Part shown: piece after piece, positions 8,823 through 16,494 of the stretch
Position numbering within the stretch: the stretch's first letter is position 1
How the letters are laid out: each line of letters starts with the position of its first letter
Assembly (NCBI RefSeq): GCF_019799965.1
Contig: NZ_JABGCJ010000005.1
Coordinates: forward strand, 365,212 to 429,211
Source of the DNA: Modestobacter italicus
Lineage (GTDB): Bacteria > Actinomycetota > Actinomycetes > Mycobacteriales > Geodermatophilaceae
DNA length: 64,000 bases
Reading direction: 5' to 3'
Translations under genes and position numbers: made by a program
The notes under the pieces: model-generated
Seen by the model: the letters and a program-made list of their open reading frames with translations, nothing else
Told to the model about the DNA's origin: nothing
Database searches by the model: none

Positions 8823-9860
8823 ATGGGCTACCGCGCGGAGAGCACCCGCTACGACTCGATGACCTACCGGCGCACCGGCGCCAGCGGCCTGGACCTGCCG
8901 GCCGTCAGCCTCGGCCTGTGGCACAACTTCGGCGACGACGTCCCCTTCGACCGGCAGCGGGACATCCTGCGGCGGGCCTTCGACCTGGGGATCACCCACT
9001 TCGACCTGGCCAACAACTACGGCCCGCCCTACGGCTCGGCCGAGACCAACTTCGGCCGGCACCTGCGCGACGACTTCCGTCCCTACCGGGACGAGCTGGT
9101 CATCTCCACCAAGGCCGGCTACGACATGTGGCCCGGCCCCTACGGGCAGGGCGGCGGCTCCCGGAAGTACGTGCTGTCCAGCCTGGACCAGTCGCTGCAG
9201 CGGATGGGCCTGGAGTACGTCGACGTCTTCTACAGCCACCGACCCGACCCGACGACACCGCTGGCGGAGACGATGGGCGCGCTGCACACCGCCGTCCAGT
9301 CGGGCAAGGCGCTCTACGCCGGCATCTCCTCCTACTCCCCGGCGATGACCGCCGAGGCGGCCGCGATCCTGGCCGACCTGGGCACGCCGCTGCTGATCCA
9401 CCAGCCCTCCTACTCGATGCTCAACCGCTGGATCGAGACCGAGGGACTGCTGGACACCCTCGCCGACGTCGGCGCCGGCTGCATCGCCTTCTCCCCGCTG
9501 GCCCAGGGCATGCTCACCGACAAGTACCTGGGCGGGGTGCCCGAGGGCTCGCGCGCGGCGCAGGACAAGTCCCTGGACCGCGGCATGATCACCGACCAGT
9601 ACCTGACCCACGTGCGCGCACTCAACGACATGGCCGCCGCCCGCGGCCAGAGCCTGGCGCAGCTGGCGCTGTCCTGGGCACTGCGGGACAGCCGGGTCAC
9701 CTCGGTGCTGGTCGGGGCGAGCAGCGTGCGGCAGCTGGAGCAGAACGTCGCCGCGCTTGAGCACCTCGAGTTCACCGCCGACGAGCTCACCGCGATCGAC
9801 CAGCACGCCGTCGACGGCGGCATCGACATCTGGCGGGCCGCCCGCGAGGGCACCCTCTGA
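8823..9860 (+). CDS. mgrA: Aldo/keto reductase, MgrA/YghZ type
   Basis: A 345-residue NADPH-dependent aldo-keto reductase of the YghZ group, known to reduce L-glyceraldehyde 3-phosphate and methylglyoxal. The catalytic tetrad is visible: Asp in HFDLANNYG, Tyr in the same segment, Lys in ISTKAGYDMW and His in YSHRPD. The internal signature SRKYVLSSLDQSLQRMGL is characteristic of the group. Length fits (E. coli 346). The gene is monocistronic, with a terminator just after it. Confidence 0.9.
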   Translation: MGYRAESTRYDSMTYRRTGASGLDLPAVSLGLWHNFGDDVPFDRQRDILRRAFDLGITHFDLANNYGPPYGSAETNFGRHLRDDFRPYRDELVISTKAGYDMWPGPYGQGGGSRKYVLSSLDQSLQRMGLEYVDVFYSHRPDPTTPLAETMGALHTAVQSGKALYAGISSYSPAMTAEAAAILADLGTPLLIHQPSYSMLNRWIETEGLLDTLADVGAGCIAFSPLAQGMLTDKYLGGVPEGSRAAQDKSLDRGMITDQYLTHVRALNDMAAARGQSLAQLALSWALRDSRVTSVLVGASSVRQLEQNVAALEHLEFTADELTAIDQHAVDGGIDIWRAAREGTL

Positions 9861-9865
9861 GACGG

Positions 9866-9914
9866 GGCGAGCCCGGTCCGCTGCCCCGGGGGTGAGGCGC
9901 GGACCGGGCTCGCC
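9866..9914. terminator. Bidirectional terminator
   Basis: A perfect 16-base inverted repeat (GGCGAGCCCGGTCCGC and its complement) with a 17-base loop lies between the convergent reductase and aztD genes. Confidence 0.75.
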
Positions 9915-9929
9915 GGCGGTGGTCCGGGG

Positions 9930-11162
9930 TCAGCCGGTGACGACGGCGATCTCGTTCGGTGTGGCGTCCAGCTCGCCGGTGGCCAGCACCTCGCCGCTGG
10001 CCAGGTCGAGCGCGTGGACCGCGTTCGCCGCGGGCTCGGTCACGTAGGCGATCCCGTCCAGGACCTTGATGGCCGGGTGCGGGTCCTGCCACTCGGCCGG
10101 CCCCTCCCAGGCGTCGATCACCGGGTGGCTGGCCAGCAGCTGGCCGCTCTCCTCGTCGAGGACGTGCACCGCGCCGTCGCTGCCCAGGACGACGGCCTCG
10201 CCCTCCGGGCCGCGGGCCAGGTCACGGAAGGTGTAGCGGACGCCGTCGGGCAGCGGCACGACCTGCAGCCGGTCGCTCGCGGTGTCGACCAGCGCGATGT
10301 CGGAGAGCAGGTAGCCCTCGAGGTCGGGGTCGCTCTTGTAGTCGCCGACCGCGACCGGCGAGGACTCGGTGGTGAAGACGTTGCCGGTGCGGCCGAACTC
10401 GTCCGGGGCGTCGAGCTTGGTGAACGCCCCGTCGTAGAGCAGCACGCCGTCCTCGCAGCCGAACACGGCCACCTCGCCGGCGACGGTGCCCTCACCGTGC
10501 ACGCCCGGGCAGTTCTCGGCGCGGTCGACCTCGGTCCCGTCGGCGTCGAGCACCCGCACGCCCGAGCGGCTCTCCGAGTCCCCGAGGGTGGACAGCATCG
10601 TGCCGTCGGTCAGCTCGATGGCGACGCCGTGGTGGGCCGCCTCCGAGCTCCACTCCTCGGTCTCCGGGAGGCCCTCGGAGCTGCGCAGCGCCGCGGTCTC
10701 GAAGGAGGTGATGTCACCGGTGCCGTCGGCGAAGAGCACCGTCCGGTCGCCGTGCACCACGACGTGGCCGGCGGTGTCGGCGGCGAAGACGTCGTCGGTG
10801 AGCTCGGGGTCGCCGGCGTAGGAGGTGCCGCCGTCGGTCCACACCCCGGTGTCGAGCACCTGGAAGCCCTCGTCGGTGGTCACCAGCACGTGCCGGCCGT
10901 CCCCGGCGGGGTTGACCCGGGTGAAACCGTCGATCGGGAGGTCGCCGACGACCTCGAGGGTGTCGGCGTCGAGCACCAGCAGGCCACCGTCGTAGGTCAG
11001 CGTGACCCGCGGCTGGGCGGTCGGGACCTCCGCGGCCGAGGAGGCGGCGGTGCCCTCGGCGGCGTCGGCGGTGGAGTCGTCGGAGGAGCAGCCGGTCAGC
11101 AGGAGTGCGGTGACTCCCAGGCCGGCGACCCCGACCGGGAAGGGCGAGCGAGAGCTGTTCAT
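9930..11162 (-). CDS. aztD: Zinc metallochaperone AztD (lipoprotein)
   Basis: A 410-residue lipoprotein with lipobox LLLTGCSS and a beta-propeller body, matching the periplasmic/extracellular zinc chaperone AztD that hands zinc to AztC. Likely zinc-binding histidines fall in EAAHHGVAIEL, GVHGEG and DPHPAIKV. It follows aztC in the same direction, but a Zur box of its own lies 15 bases before the start. The ATG at 11162 is seven bases after TAAGGT, pointing to a nearly leaderless transcript. The AztD fold is known from Paracoccus; membrane anchoring here is inferred from the lipobox. Confidence 0.87.
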   Translation of the reverse strand: MNSSRSPFPVGVAGLGVTALLLTGCSSDDSTADAAEGTAASSAAEVPTAQPRVTLTYDGGLLVLDADTLEVVGDLPIDGFTRVNPAGDGRHVLVTTDEGFQVLDTGVWTDGGTSYAGDPELTDDVFAADTAGHVVVHGDRTVLFADGTGDITSFETAALRSSEGLPETEEWSSEAAHHGVAIELTDGTMLSTLGDSESRSGVRVLDADGTEVDRAENCPGVHGEGTVAGEVAVFGCEDGVLLYDGAFTKLDAPDEFGRTGNVFTTESSPVAVGDYKSDPDLEGYLLSDIALVDTASDRLQVVPLPDGVRYTFRDLARGPEGEAVVLGSDGAVHVLDEESGQLLASHPVIDAWEGPAEWQDPHPAIKVLDGIAYVTEPAANAVHALDLASGEVLATGELDATPNEIAVVTG

Positions 11163-11176
11163 GGCGGACACCTTAC

Positions 11177-11197
11177 TGACAACGATTCCGATTATCA
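11177..11197. promoter_or_regulatory. Zur box upstream of aztD
   Basis: TGACAACGATT followed by CCGATTATCA fits the actinobacterial Zur consensus with TGA/TCA ends. It covers the aztD promoter just upstream of its -10 (TAAGGT), so zinc-loaded Zur would block transcription. Confidence 0.85.
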
Positions 11198-11205
11198 GCA
11201 TTGGG

Positions 11206-12114
11206 TCAGCGGAGCCCGGTCACGATGTCCTCGGTGTTGGCGCGCATCATCGCCAGGTAGGTCTCGGCACCCTCGCCGGGACCACTGAGCGACTCGGTGA
11301 ACAGCGGCGTCACGGCCACGTCCACCGCCGCCTGCTCGGCCAGCACCTGGGCGAGCCGGTCGGGCTGGGCGGAGTCGACGAAGATCGTGCGCACCCCCGC
11401 CTCCCGGATGCTGGTGGCCAGCTCGTCCAGGTCACTGGCGCTGGGCGCGGCCAGCGTCGTCCCGCTGGGGATGACCGCACCGACCACGGTGAAGCCGTAC
11501 CGGTCGGCCAGGTAGCCGAAGACGTGGTGGTTGGTGACCAGCTGTCGCCGCTCCGCCGGGAGCTGGGCGAACTGGTCCCCCATCCAGGAGTCGAGCTCGG
11601 TCAGCTGCTGCCGGTAGTCCGCGACCCGCGCGTCGAGGGCGGTCCGGTCCACCCCGTCGACGTGCTCGACCAGCGCACCGGCCAGCGCGTCGGTGACCGT
11701 GAGCATGCGTGCGGGGTCGGTCCAGAAGTGCGGGTCGACGCCGGAGGAGTCCTCGGTCACCCACTCCAGCGGCGGCACCGCCTCCCCCGCCTCGACCACC
11801 GGGACGCCGTCGCCGCGGGCGGCCTCGACGTGAGCGGTCAGCCCCTCCTCGAGCCCGAGCCCGTTGGCGACCAGCAGGTCCGCCGTGCGCAGCCGCGCCG
11901 CCTCCTGCGCCGAGATCTCGAAGGAGTGCGGGTCCGCACCGGGCGGCATCAGCGTCATGACCTCCGCCTGGTCGCCCACCAGCTCCCCGACGACGTCGCC
12001 CAGGATGTCGGTGGTCACCACCACCAGCGGCCGGTCCGCGGACTCGGCGCCACAGCCGGCCAGCGCAGCTGCACTGACCAGCAGCGCCGCGGCGGAGCCC
12101 AGCAGCCGCCTCAT
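11206..12114 (-). CDS. aztC: Zinc ABC transporter substrate-binding protein AztC
   Basis: A 302-residue lipoprotein (lipobox ALAGCGA) of the cluster 9 metal-binding family that delivers zinc to the AztB permease. Expected ligands are His63 (DPHSFE), His129 (DPHFWTDP), His196 or His197 (TNHHVFGYL) and an Asp near 247. It lacks the His-rich loop of ZnuA, as AztC does, which fits dependence on the AztD chaperone. Its ATG overlaps the stop of the upstream AztD-like gene (ATGA), so the genes are translationally coupled. Confidence 0.92.
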   Translation of the reverse strand: MRRLLGSAAALLVSAAALAGCGAESADRPLVVVTTDILGDVVGELVGDQAEVMTLMPPGADPHSFEISAQEAARLRTADLLVANGLGLEEGLTAHVEAARGDGVPVVEAGEAVPPLEWVTEDSSGVDPHFWTDPARMLTVTDALAGALVEHVDGVDRTALDARVADYRQQLTELDSWMGDQFAQLPAERRQLVTNHHVFGYLADRYGFTVVGAVIPSGTTLAAPSASDLDELATSIREAGVRTIFVDSAQPDRLAQVLAEQAAVDVAVTPLFTESLSGPGEGAETYLAMMRANTEDIVTGLR

Positions 12115-13337
12115 CGCCCGGTCTCCGCGAAGAACACCGGCGGGACCTCGGTCGGCAGGGACCGGGCGATGCGGGCACCGTCGGCGTAGTCGATCTCGTG
12201 CACGACGCCGGCCGAGGGCACGTTGACGTAGGCGCGGGCAGCGTCGACGTCCACGGTCATCGCCGCCAGGTCCGCCGGCGCGCCGGCCAGCGGCTCGGTG
12301 GTGGCGACGACACCGACCTCCGGCTCGATGACCAGCAGCCGCCCGGAGGTGTCCAGTGCCACCACCCGGTCCCGGTCGTCGTCCACCGCGACCGCGCGCA
12401 CCAGCGGCTCCGGCGTCTCGATCAGCTGCCAGCTGCGGGCCCGGGTGTCCAGCAGCCACACACCACGGGCCCCGGCGACGCCGGCCACGGCCGGCCGGCC
12501 GGGCCGCTGCGCGAACGCCGTCGCCCGCTCGTCGGCGCCCACCGGCCGCGGGTACGGGACGGACTCGAAGGCCACTCCCCCGTCGGTCTGGGTGGCCAGC
12601 ACGGCCCCGTCGGCGCAGGAGACGACGACGCCCACCCGGGTGATCGCGCCGCCGCGGACGTCGGGGCACGGCGCGCTCGCGTCCTCGACCGGTTCGCCGG
12701 CGGCGTCCAGGGCGCGCACCTGGTTCCCGTCGGTGGCGATCAGGTGCTCCCCGAGCGGCAGCAGGACCCCGTCGTGCGGGGACACCCCGGTGCTGGCGGT
12801 CCGCTCGATCTCCCCCTGCCCCAGCGCCTCGCGGTCCAGCACCACACCCTCTCCGGTGGCCGGGGAGAACAGCGTGGTGGTCTGCTCCGAGGAGCCCACC
12901 CGCACCTCGCCCGACCAGTCCAGGCTGCCCACCACCCGCGGCTGCGCCCGGTAGTAGTGGGTGTGGTCGCCGTGGTCGACGGTCCAGGTCCCGGTGTCGA
13001 CGACCGTGAGCTCGCCCCCGGACGCCGAGAAGAGGAAGCGGCCGTCGCTGACCACCGACGAGGGGGCGCCGACCGGGCCCAGCGAGATCGACTCACCGGT
13101 CAGCAGGTCCAGGCTGTGCGCGGTGCCGGCGCCGTCGAGGTAGCTGAGCCGCAGCTGCGGCTCGGTCAGCTCCTCGGCGCCGGCCACGTAGCCGTGACCG
13201 CCACCGGCCTCGGTGGTCGCCGCGACCGAACCGGTCACGGTGTCCGCCCGCCCGCAGGCGGTGGCGAGCAGGGCGACGCCGAGCGTCGAGACGAGCACAC
13301 CTCGGCGGACCGGCCGGGTGCGGGTGGTGCGGGACAC
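12111..13337 (-). CDS. Second AztD-like beta-propeller lipoprotein
   Basis: A 408-residue lipoprotein (LLATACGR) related in layout to AztD: propeller strands, a DHGDHTHYYRAQP segment and VSPHDGVLLPLG. It lacks the AztD-type GVHGEG and DPHPAI histidine motifs seen in the downstream paralogue. It sits between aztB and aztC with a four-base overlap to aztC and a ribosome-binding site (GGAGG) before the GTG at 13337. It is therefore a core member of the zinc operon. It may be a specialised zinc donor or a partner of AztD; the function is inferred from context. Confidence 0.75.
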   Translation of the reverse strand: MSRTTRTRPVRRGVLVSTLGVALLATACGRADTVTGSVAATTEAGGGHGYVAGAEELTEPQLRLSYLDGAGTAHSLDLLTGESISLGPVGAPSSVVSDGRFLFSASGGELTVVDTGTWTVDHGDHTHYYRAQPRVVGSLDWSGEVRVGSSEQTTTLFSPATGEGVVLDREALGQGEIERTASTGVSPHDGVLLPLGEHLIATDGNQVRALDAAGEPVEDASAPCPDVRGGAITRVGVVVSCADGAVLATQTDGGVAFESVPYPRPVGADERATAFAQRPGRPAVAGVAGARGVWLLDTRARSWQLIETPEPLVRAVAVDDDRDRVVALDTSGRLLVIEPEVGVVATTEPLAGAPADLAAMTVDVDAARAYVNVPSAGVVHEIDYADGARIARSLPTEVPPVFFAETGR

Positions 13338-13372
13338 GGGGTCCTCCAGACGAGCGGTGGGTGGGACGGGGT

Positions 13373-14188
13373 TCAGCGGGGGACGGCGGCGCGCACGGCC
13401 ACCGAGACGGCGACCAGCGCCACGGCGGCGCCGGCGATGGAGGCGCCGCCGGCCGTGCTGGCGTGCCAGGACAGGAGCAGGCCGAGGAGCACGGCCGTCA
13501 CGCCGAAGGCCGCCGCCAGCGCCATGGTCGAGGGCACGCGGTGGGTCCACTGGCGGGCCGCGGCTGCCGGCGCGAGCAGCAGGGCCAGCACCAGCAGCGA
13601 GCCCAGCGCCTGGAAGGAGGCGACCACGGCGGCGGTCACGAGCAGCCCCATGACCACGTTGGCCAGGTCCGGGCGCAGCCCGAGCGTGGTCGCCGTCCGC
13701 CGGTCGAAGGCCAGGGCGACGAAGGCGCGGTGGAACACCAGGCAGACGAGGAGGACCAGGCCCAAGGCCACCGCGAGCACGGTCAGCTCGGCGGGCTGGA
13801 TGGCCAGCACGTCGCCGAAGAGGATGGCGGTGAGGTCGGTGGCGAAGGACCGCGAGCGCGACACGATGACCACGCCGAGGGACAGCATGCCGACGAACAG
13901 CAGCCCGGTCGCGGTGTCGTGGGACAGCCGGGTCCGCCGGGCGACCACGCCGACCCCGACGCTCATCAGCCCGGCACTGGCGGCCGCGCCGATCAGCAAC
14001 GGCCAGCCGGCGAGTGCCGCGACGGCGACGCCGGGCAGCATCCCGTGCGCCACCGCCTCGCCGAGGAAGGCCAGTCCGCGCACGACCACCCAGGTGCCGA
14101 CGACCGCGCAGAGGACGGCGGCCAGGCTGCCACCGACCAGTGCGCGCTGCAGGAAGGAGATCCCGAGCGGGTCGGTCAGCCAGGCCAT
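13373..14188 (-). CDS. aztB: Zinc ABC transporter permease AztB
   Basis: A 271-residue inner-membrane permease of the ABC-3 (ZnuB/TroC) family with about eight hydrophobic segments. Family signatures include FLGEAVAHGMLPGVA in the first half and ALGSLLVLALLLAPAA near the end. It pairs with the ATPase encoded divergently at 14239, and a Zur box lies between the two genes. The ATG at 14188 was preferred; a GTG six bases upstream is also possible. It is the first gene of the aztB-aztD2-aztC operon. Confidence 0.92.
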   Translation of the reverse strand: MAWLTDPLGISFLQRALVGGSLAAVLCAVVGTWVVVRGLAFLGEAVAHGMLPGVAVAALAGWPLLIGAAASAGLMSVGVGVVARRTRLSHDTATGLLFVGMLSLGVVIVSRSRSFATDLTAILFGDVLAIQPAELTVLAVALGLVLLVCLVFHRAFVALAFDRRTATTLGLRPDLANVVMGLLVTAAVVASFQALGSLLVLALLLAPAAAARQWTHRVPSTMALAAAFGVTAVLLGLLLSWHASTAGGASIAGAAVALVAVSVAVRAAVPR

Positions 14189-14204
14189 GGGCACCGACCC
14201 TACA

Positions 14205-14225
14205 TGCGAGTGATTCTCACTATCG
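14205..14225. promoter_or_regulatory. Zur box between divergent aztB and aztA
   Basis: TGCGAGTGATT followed by CTCACTATCG aligns with the other Zur sites of the island. It lies directly upstream of the aztA -10 box (TAGGCT) and 17 bases before aztB, so one operator can control both directions. Confidence 0.85.
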
Positions 14226-14226
14226 C

Positions 14227-14232
14227 TAGGCT
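14227..14232 (+). promoter_or_regulatory. -10 box of aztA (leaderless promoter)
   Basis: TAGGCT ends six bases before the aztA GTG, so the predicted first transcribed base is at or next to the start codon. It abuts the Zur box. Confidence 0.65.
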
Positions 14233-14238
14233 CGGGGG

Positions 14239-14901
14239 GTGAACGCCCTGACCGTGCGACTGGCCGAGCTCAGCGTCCGGCGTGGCCCGACACTGGCCCT
14301 CGCCGACGTCGACGCCGCCTTCCCCGCCGGCTCGACCACCGCACTGGTGGGCCACAACGGATCGGGCAAGTCGACGTTGCTGGACGTCCTGGCCGGCGCT
14401 CTGCCGGCCACCGGCGGTCGGGTGACCGGGCTGGCCGGGGTGCCCGTGGCCTACGTCCCGCAGCACAGCGCGGTGACCCCCGACCTGCCGATCACGGTGG
14501 GCGAGACGATCGCGATGGGCCGCTGGCGCGAGCGCGGGCTGCTGGGCCGGCTGCGCCCCGGCGACCGGGCCGTGGTAGCCGAGTGCGCGGCGCTGCTGGG
14601 CCTGACCGCCCTGCTGGCCGCGCCGCTGAGCCGGCTCTCCGGTGGGCAACGGCAGCGGGCCCTGGTCGCCCAGGGGCTGGCCGCCCGCGCCGCGGTGCTG
14701 CTGGTGGACGAGCCGACCGCCGGGGTGGACGACGCGACCCGCCGCGCCCTGCTCGCCGCTCTCGGGGCGGAGGCGGCCCGCGGCGCGGTCGTCGTGCACG
14801 CCACCCACGACGAGGAGGCGATCGCCCGCGCCGACCACGTCCTGGCGCTGCGCGACGGCCGGGTCGACGTCCGCCGCCTCTCCCCCGTCGGGCCGGGCTG
14901 A
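14239..14901 (+). CDS. aztA: Zinc ABC transporter ATPase AztA
   Basis: A 220-residue ABC ATPase that powers zinc import with AztB and AztC. Walker A GHNGSGKST, signature LSGGQRQRALVAQ, Walker B VLLVDEPTAGVD and the switch His in HATHDEEA are all intact. The gene is alone on the plus strand, divergent from aztB. The start is GTG without a ribosome-binding site, six bases after TAGGCT. Confidence 0.92.
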   Translation: MNALTVRLAELSVRRGPTLALADVDAAFPAGSTTALVGHNGSGKSTLLDVLAGALPATGGRVTGLAGVPVAYVPQHSAVTPDLPITVGETIAMGRWRERGLLGRLRPGDRAVVAECAALLGLTALLAAPLSRLSGGQRQRALVAQGLAARAAVLLVDEPTAGVDDATRRALLAALGAEAARGAVVVHATHDEEAIARADHVLALRDGRVDVRRLSPVGPG

Positions 14902-14915
14902 CCGGGCGTCAGCCC
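14895..14915. terminator. Short hairpin over the convergent aztA and zur stops
   Basis: GGGCTGAC and GTCAGCCC form an eight-base stem with a five-base loop that spans both stop codons. It is a plausible compact two-way terminator. Confidence 0.5.
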
Positions 14916-15331
14916 TGCCGCGCGGGCCCGTCCACCGGCGTCGGCGCCGCGGTCGCGTGGCAGGCCGCGCAGGTGCCGAAGATCTCCAGCGTGTGCTTGA
15001 CGTCGACGAAGCCGTGCTCACCGGCCACCCGGTCGGCCCAGCGCTCGACGGTCGGCCCCTCGACCTCCTCGGTGCGGCCGCAGGCGCGGCAGACCAGATG
15101 GTGGTGGTGCCGGGCACTGCACCGGCGGTAGATCGCCTCGCCGGCGTCGGTGCGGATCGAGTCGAGCTCGCCGTCGTCGACCAGCGCCTGGACGGCGCGG
15201 TACACCGTCGACAGGCCGATCGTGTCGCCGGCAGCGCGCATCCGGGCGTGCACCTCCTGGGCGCTGTGGAAGCCCTCGAGCTCGTCGAACACGGCGTTGA
15301 CGGCGGCGCGCTGGCGGGTGTTGCGGATCAT
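14909..15331 (-). CDS. zur: Zinc uptake regulator Zur (Fur family)
   Basis: A 140-residue Fur-family repressor. The winged helix is at 1-80 (STVYRAVQALVDDGEL). A metal-rich middle carries four His at 75-78, then C81xxC84 and C121xxC124 for the structural zinc. The order SmtB-Zur with ATGA overlap matches the mycobacterial smtB-furB operon. It would bind the five 21-base boxes in this island when zinc-loaded and repress uptake and ribosome-remodelling genes. The start at 15331 was chosen from the overlap with the upstream stop; the longer GTG form is unlikely. Confidence 0.92.
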   Translation of the reverse strand: MIRNTRQRAAVNAVFDELEGFHSAQEVHARMRAAGDTIGLSTVYRAVQALVDDGELDSIRTDAGEAIYRRCSARHHHHLVCRACGRTEEVEGPTVERWADRVAGEHGFVDVKHTLEIFGTCAACHATAAPTPVDGPARQG

Positions 15332-15732
15332 CTCGGGCTCATCCCATCGTCTGCCGGGCACCCCGCGCCGTCCTCGACGACGGGCACGGGACCAGCTCCC
15401 ACGGCCGGGTGCGACACGTGGTCGAGCGCATCGCGGACGATGTGCCCGACGTGCGGGTCGACCAGCGCGTAGTGCACCTCGCGGTGCCGCCGCTCGCCCG
15501 CCACCAGGCCGGCGCCCCGCAGCACCCGCAGGTGCTGGGAGACCAGCGGCTGCGGCGCGCCGAGGTCGTCCACCAGCTGGTGGACGCAGCGGCTGCCGTG
15601 CTCCAGCAGCAGGGCGACGATCGACAGCCGCATCGGTGCCGCGAGCGCGGCCAACAGGGAACTGGCCGCCTGCACCGTCTCCGGGGCGACCCGCGGTGCG
15701 GTGGTCTCCCCGGTCTCGGGCGCGGCGGTCAT
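15328..15732 (-). CDS. smtB: Zinc-sensing ArsR/SmtB-family repressor
   Basis: A 134-residue ArsR-type winged-helix repressor. The recognition helix region reads PQPLVSQHLRVLRGAGLV. Near the C-terminus Asp92-x-His94 and His105-x-x-His108 match exactly the spacing of the alpha-5 zinc site of CzrA/SmtB (D84, H86, H97, H100). It should therefore release DNA when zinc is in excess. It is the first gene of the smtB-zur operon. ATG at 15732 lies six bases after TACCCT, so a leaderless start is likely; GTG at 15735 is the alternative. Confidence 0.9.
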   Translation of the reverse strand: MTAAPETGETTAPRVAPETVQAASSLLAALAAPMRLSIVALLLEHGSRCVHQLVDDLGAPQPLVSQHLRVLRGAGLVAGERRHREVHYALVDPHVGHIVRDALDHVSHPAVGAGPVPVVEDGAGCPADDGMSPR

Positions 15733-15738
15733 CACATC

Positions 15739-15744
15739 AGGGTA
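15739..15744 (-). promoter_or_regulatory. -10 box of smtB-zur
   Basis: TACCCT on the minus strand ends six bases before the chosen ATG of smtB, in line with the leaderless pattern seen elsewhere in the window. Confidence 0.55.
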
Positions 15745-15789
15745 GGGGCATGTGAGAACTGTTGTCGACTGACCGGACGCCGGCCGCGC

Positions 15790-16494
15790 TCACTCGTAGG
15801 TCTCCGCCGGCGCCGGCACGGCCCGCACCGACACCGCGTCGATGGTCGGCTCCGGGTACCCGACGGCCGGGTCGGTCCGGGACGGGGCGGACGTCCCGAT
15901 CACCTCGACCCACTCGTCGGGCGCGAACTCGGCGGCCCCGTCGGGGACGGCCACCCGGATGGCCGTGGCGTCGGCAGCACAGCAGTTGATGTCGAAGCGG
16001 GTGACGTACCACCCGCCCGCCGCCCGCGGCGAGACGAAACCGACCAGTCGGATGCGCCGCCCCTCCAGTGCGCTGGGGTCCGGCGCCTTCGACCACACGT
16101 GGTAGGCGAACAGCGTCATGGTCCGGTGGTCGGCCCCCTCGTCGTCCGGGCCGATGCCGGCCGCCGACGGCGCCGCGGGCAGGGCAGGCGGTGCCGTGAC
16201 CTGCCGGCCGGCCGACCAGGAGCCGAGTGCCGGCGGCGCGACGACCAGCAGCACGGCGACCGGCGCGGCGAGCAGCCAGCCGACGGCCGGGCCGGGGTGC
16301 TCGTGCACGCCGACCCGCCGCCGGAGCAGGCCGGCCAGCCCCAGACCGGCCACGACGACGCCGGCCCCGAGCAGCAGCGGGCGGAAGCCGGCCTGCACGT
16401 AGTCCAGGTACCGGTCGGTGCCGGCGACCAGGAGGACGACCACGCCCAGCAGGAGCAGGAGCACGTGCTGGGTGGTCCGGTCCGGCCGGGTCAC
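15790..16494 (-). CDS. TIGR03943 family putative permease subunit (YcgQ-like)
   Basis: A 234-residue membrane protein. Two N-terminal membrane segments (7-25 and 38-58) and a third (about 72-90) precede an outer domain with RLVGFV, WYVTRFDINCCAADA and GEWVEVIGT-like strands, the TIGR03943/DUF1980 signature. It is always paired with a UPF0718 permease, here encoded upstream with a GTGA overlap. The homologous ycgR-ycgQ pair of Bacillus subtilis is under Zur. The transported species is unproven; zinc or a zinc complex is inferred. Confidence 0.85.
   Translation of the reverse strand: MTRPDRTTQHVLLLLLGVVVLLVAGTDRYLDYVQAGFRPLLLGAGVVVAGLGLAGLLRRRVGVHEHPGPAVGWLLAAPVAVLLVVAPPALGSWSAGRQVTAPPALPAAPSAAGIGPDDEGADHRTMTLFAYHVWSKAPDPSALEGRRIRLVGFVSPRAAGGWYVTRFDINCCAADATAIRVAVPDGAAEFAPDEWVEVIGTSAPSRTDPAVGYPEPTIDAVSVRAVPAPAETYE

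Noticed and set aside
12198-14213. 671-codon plus-strand frame opposite aztB and the AztD-like gene
   Set aside because: Shadow of well-supported minus-strand zinc genes, caused by high GC at third positions.
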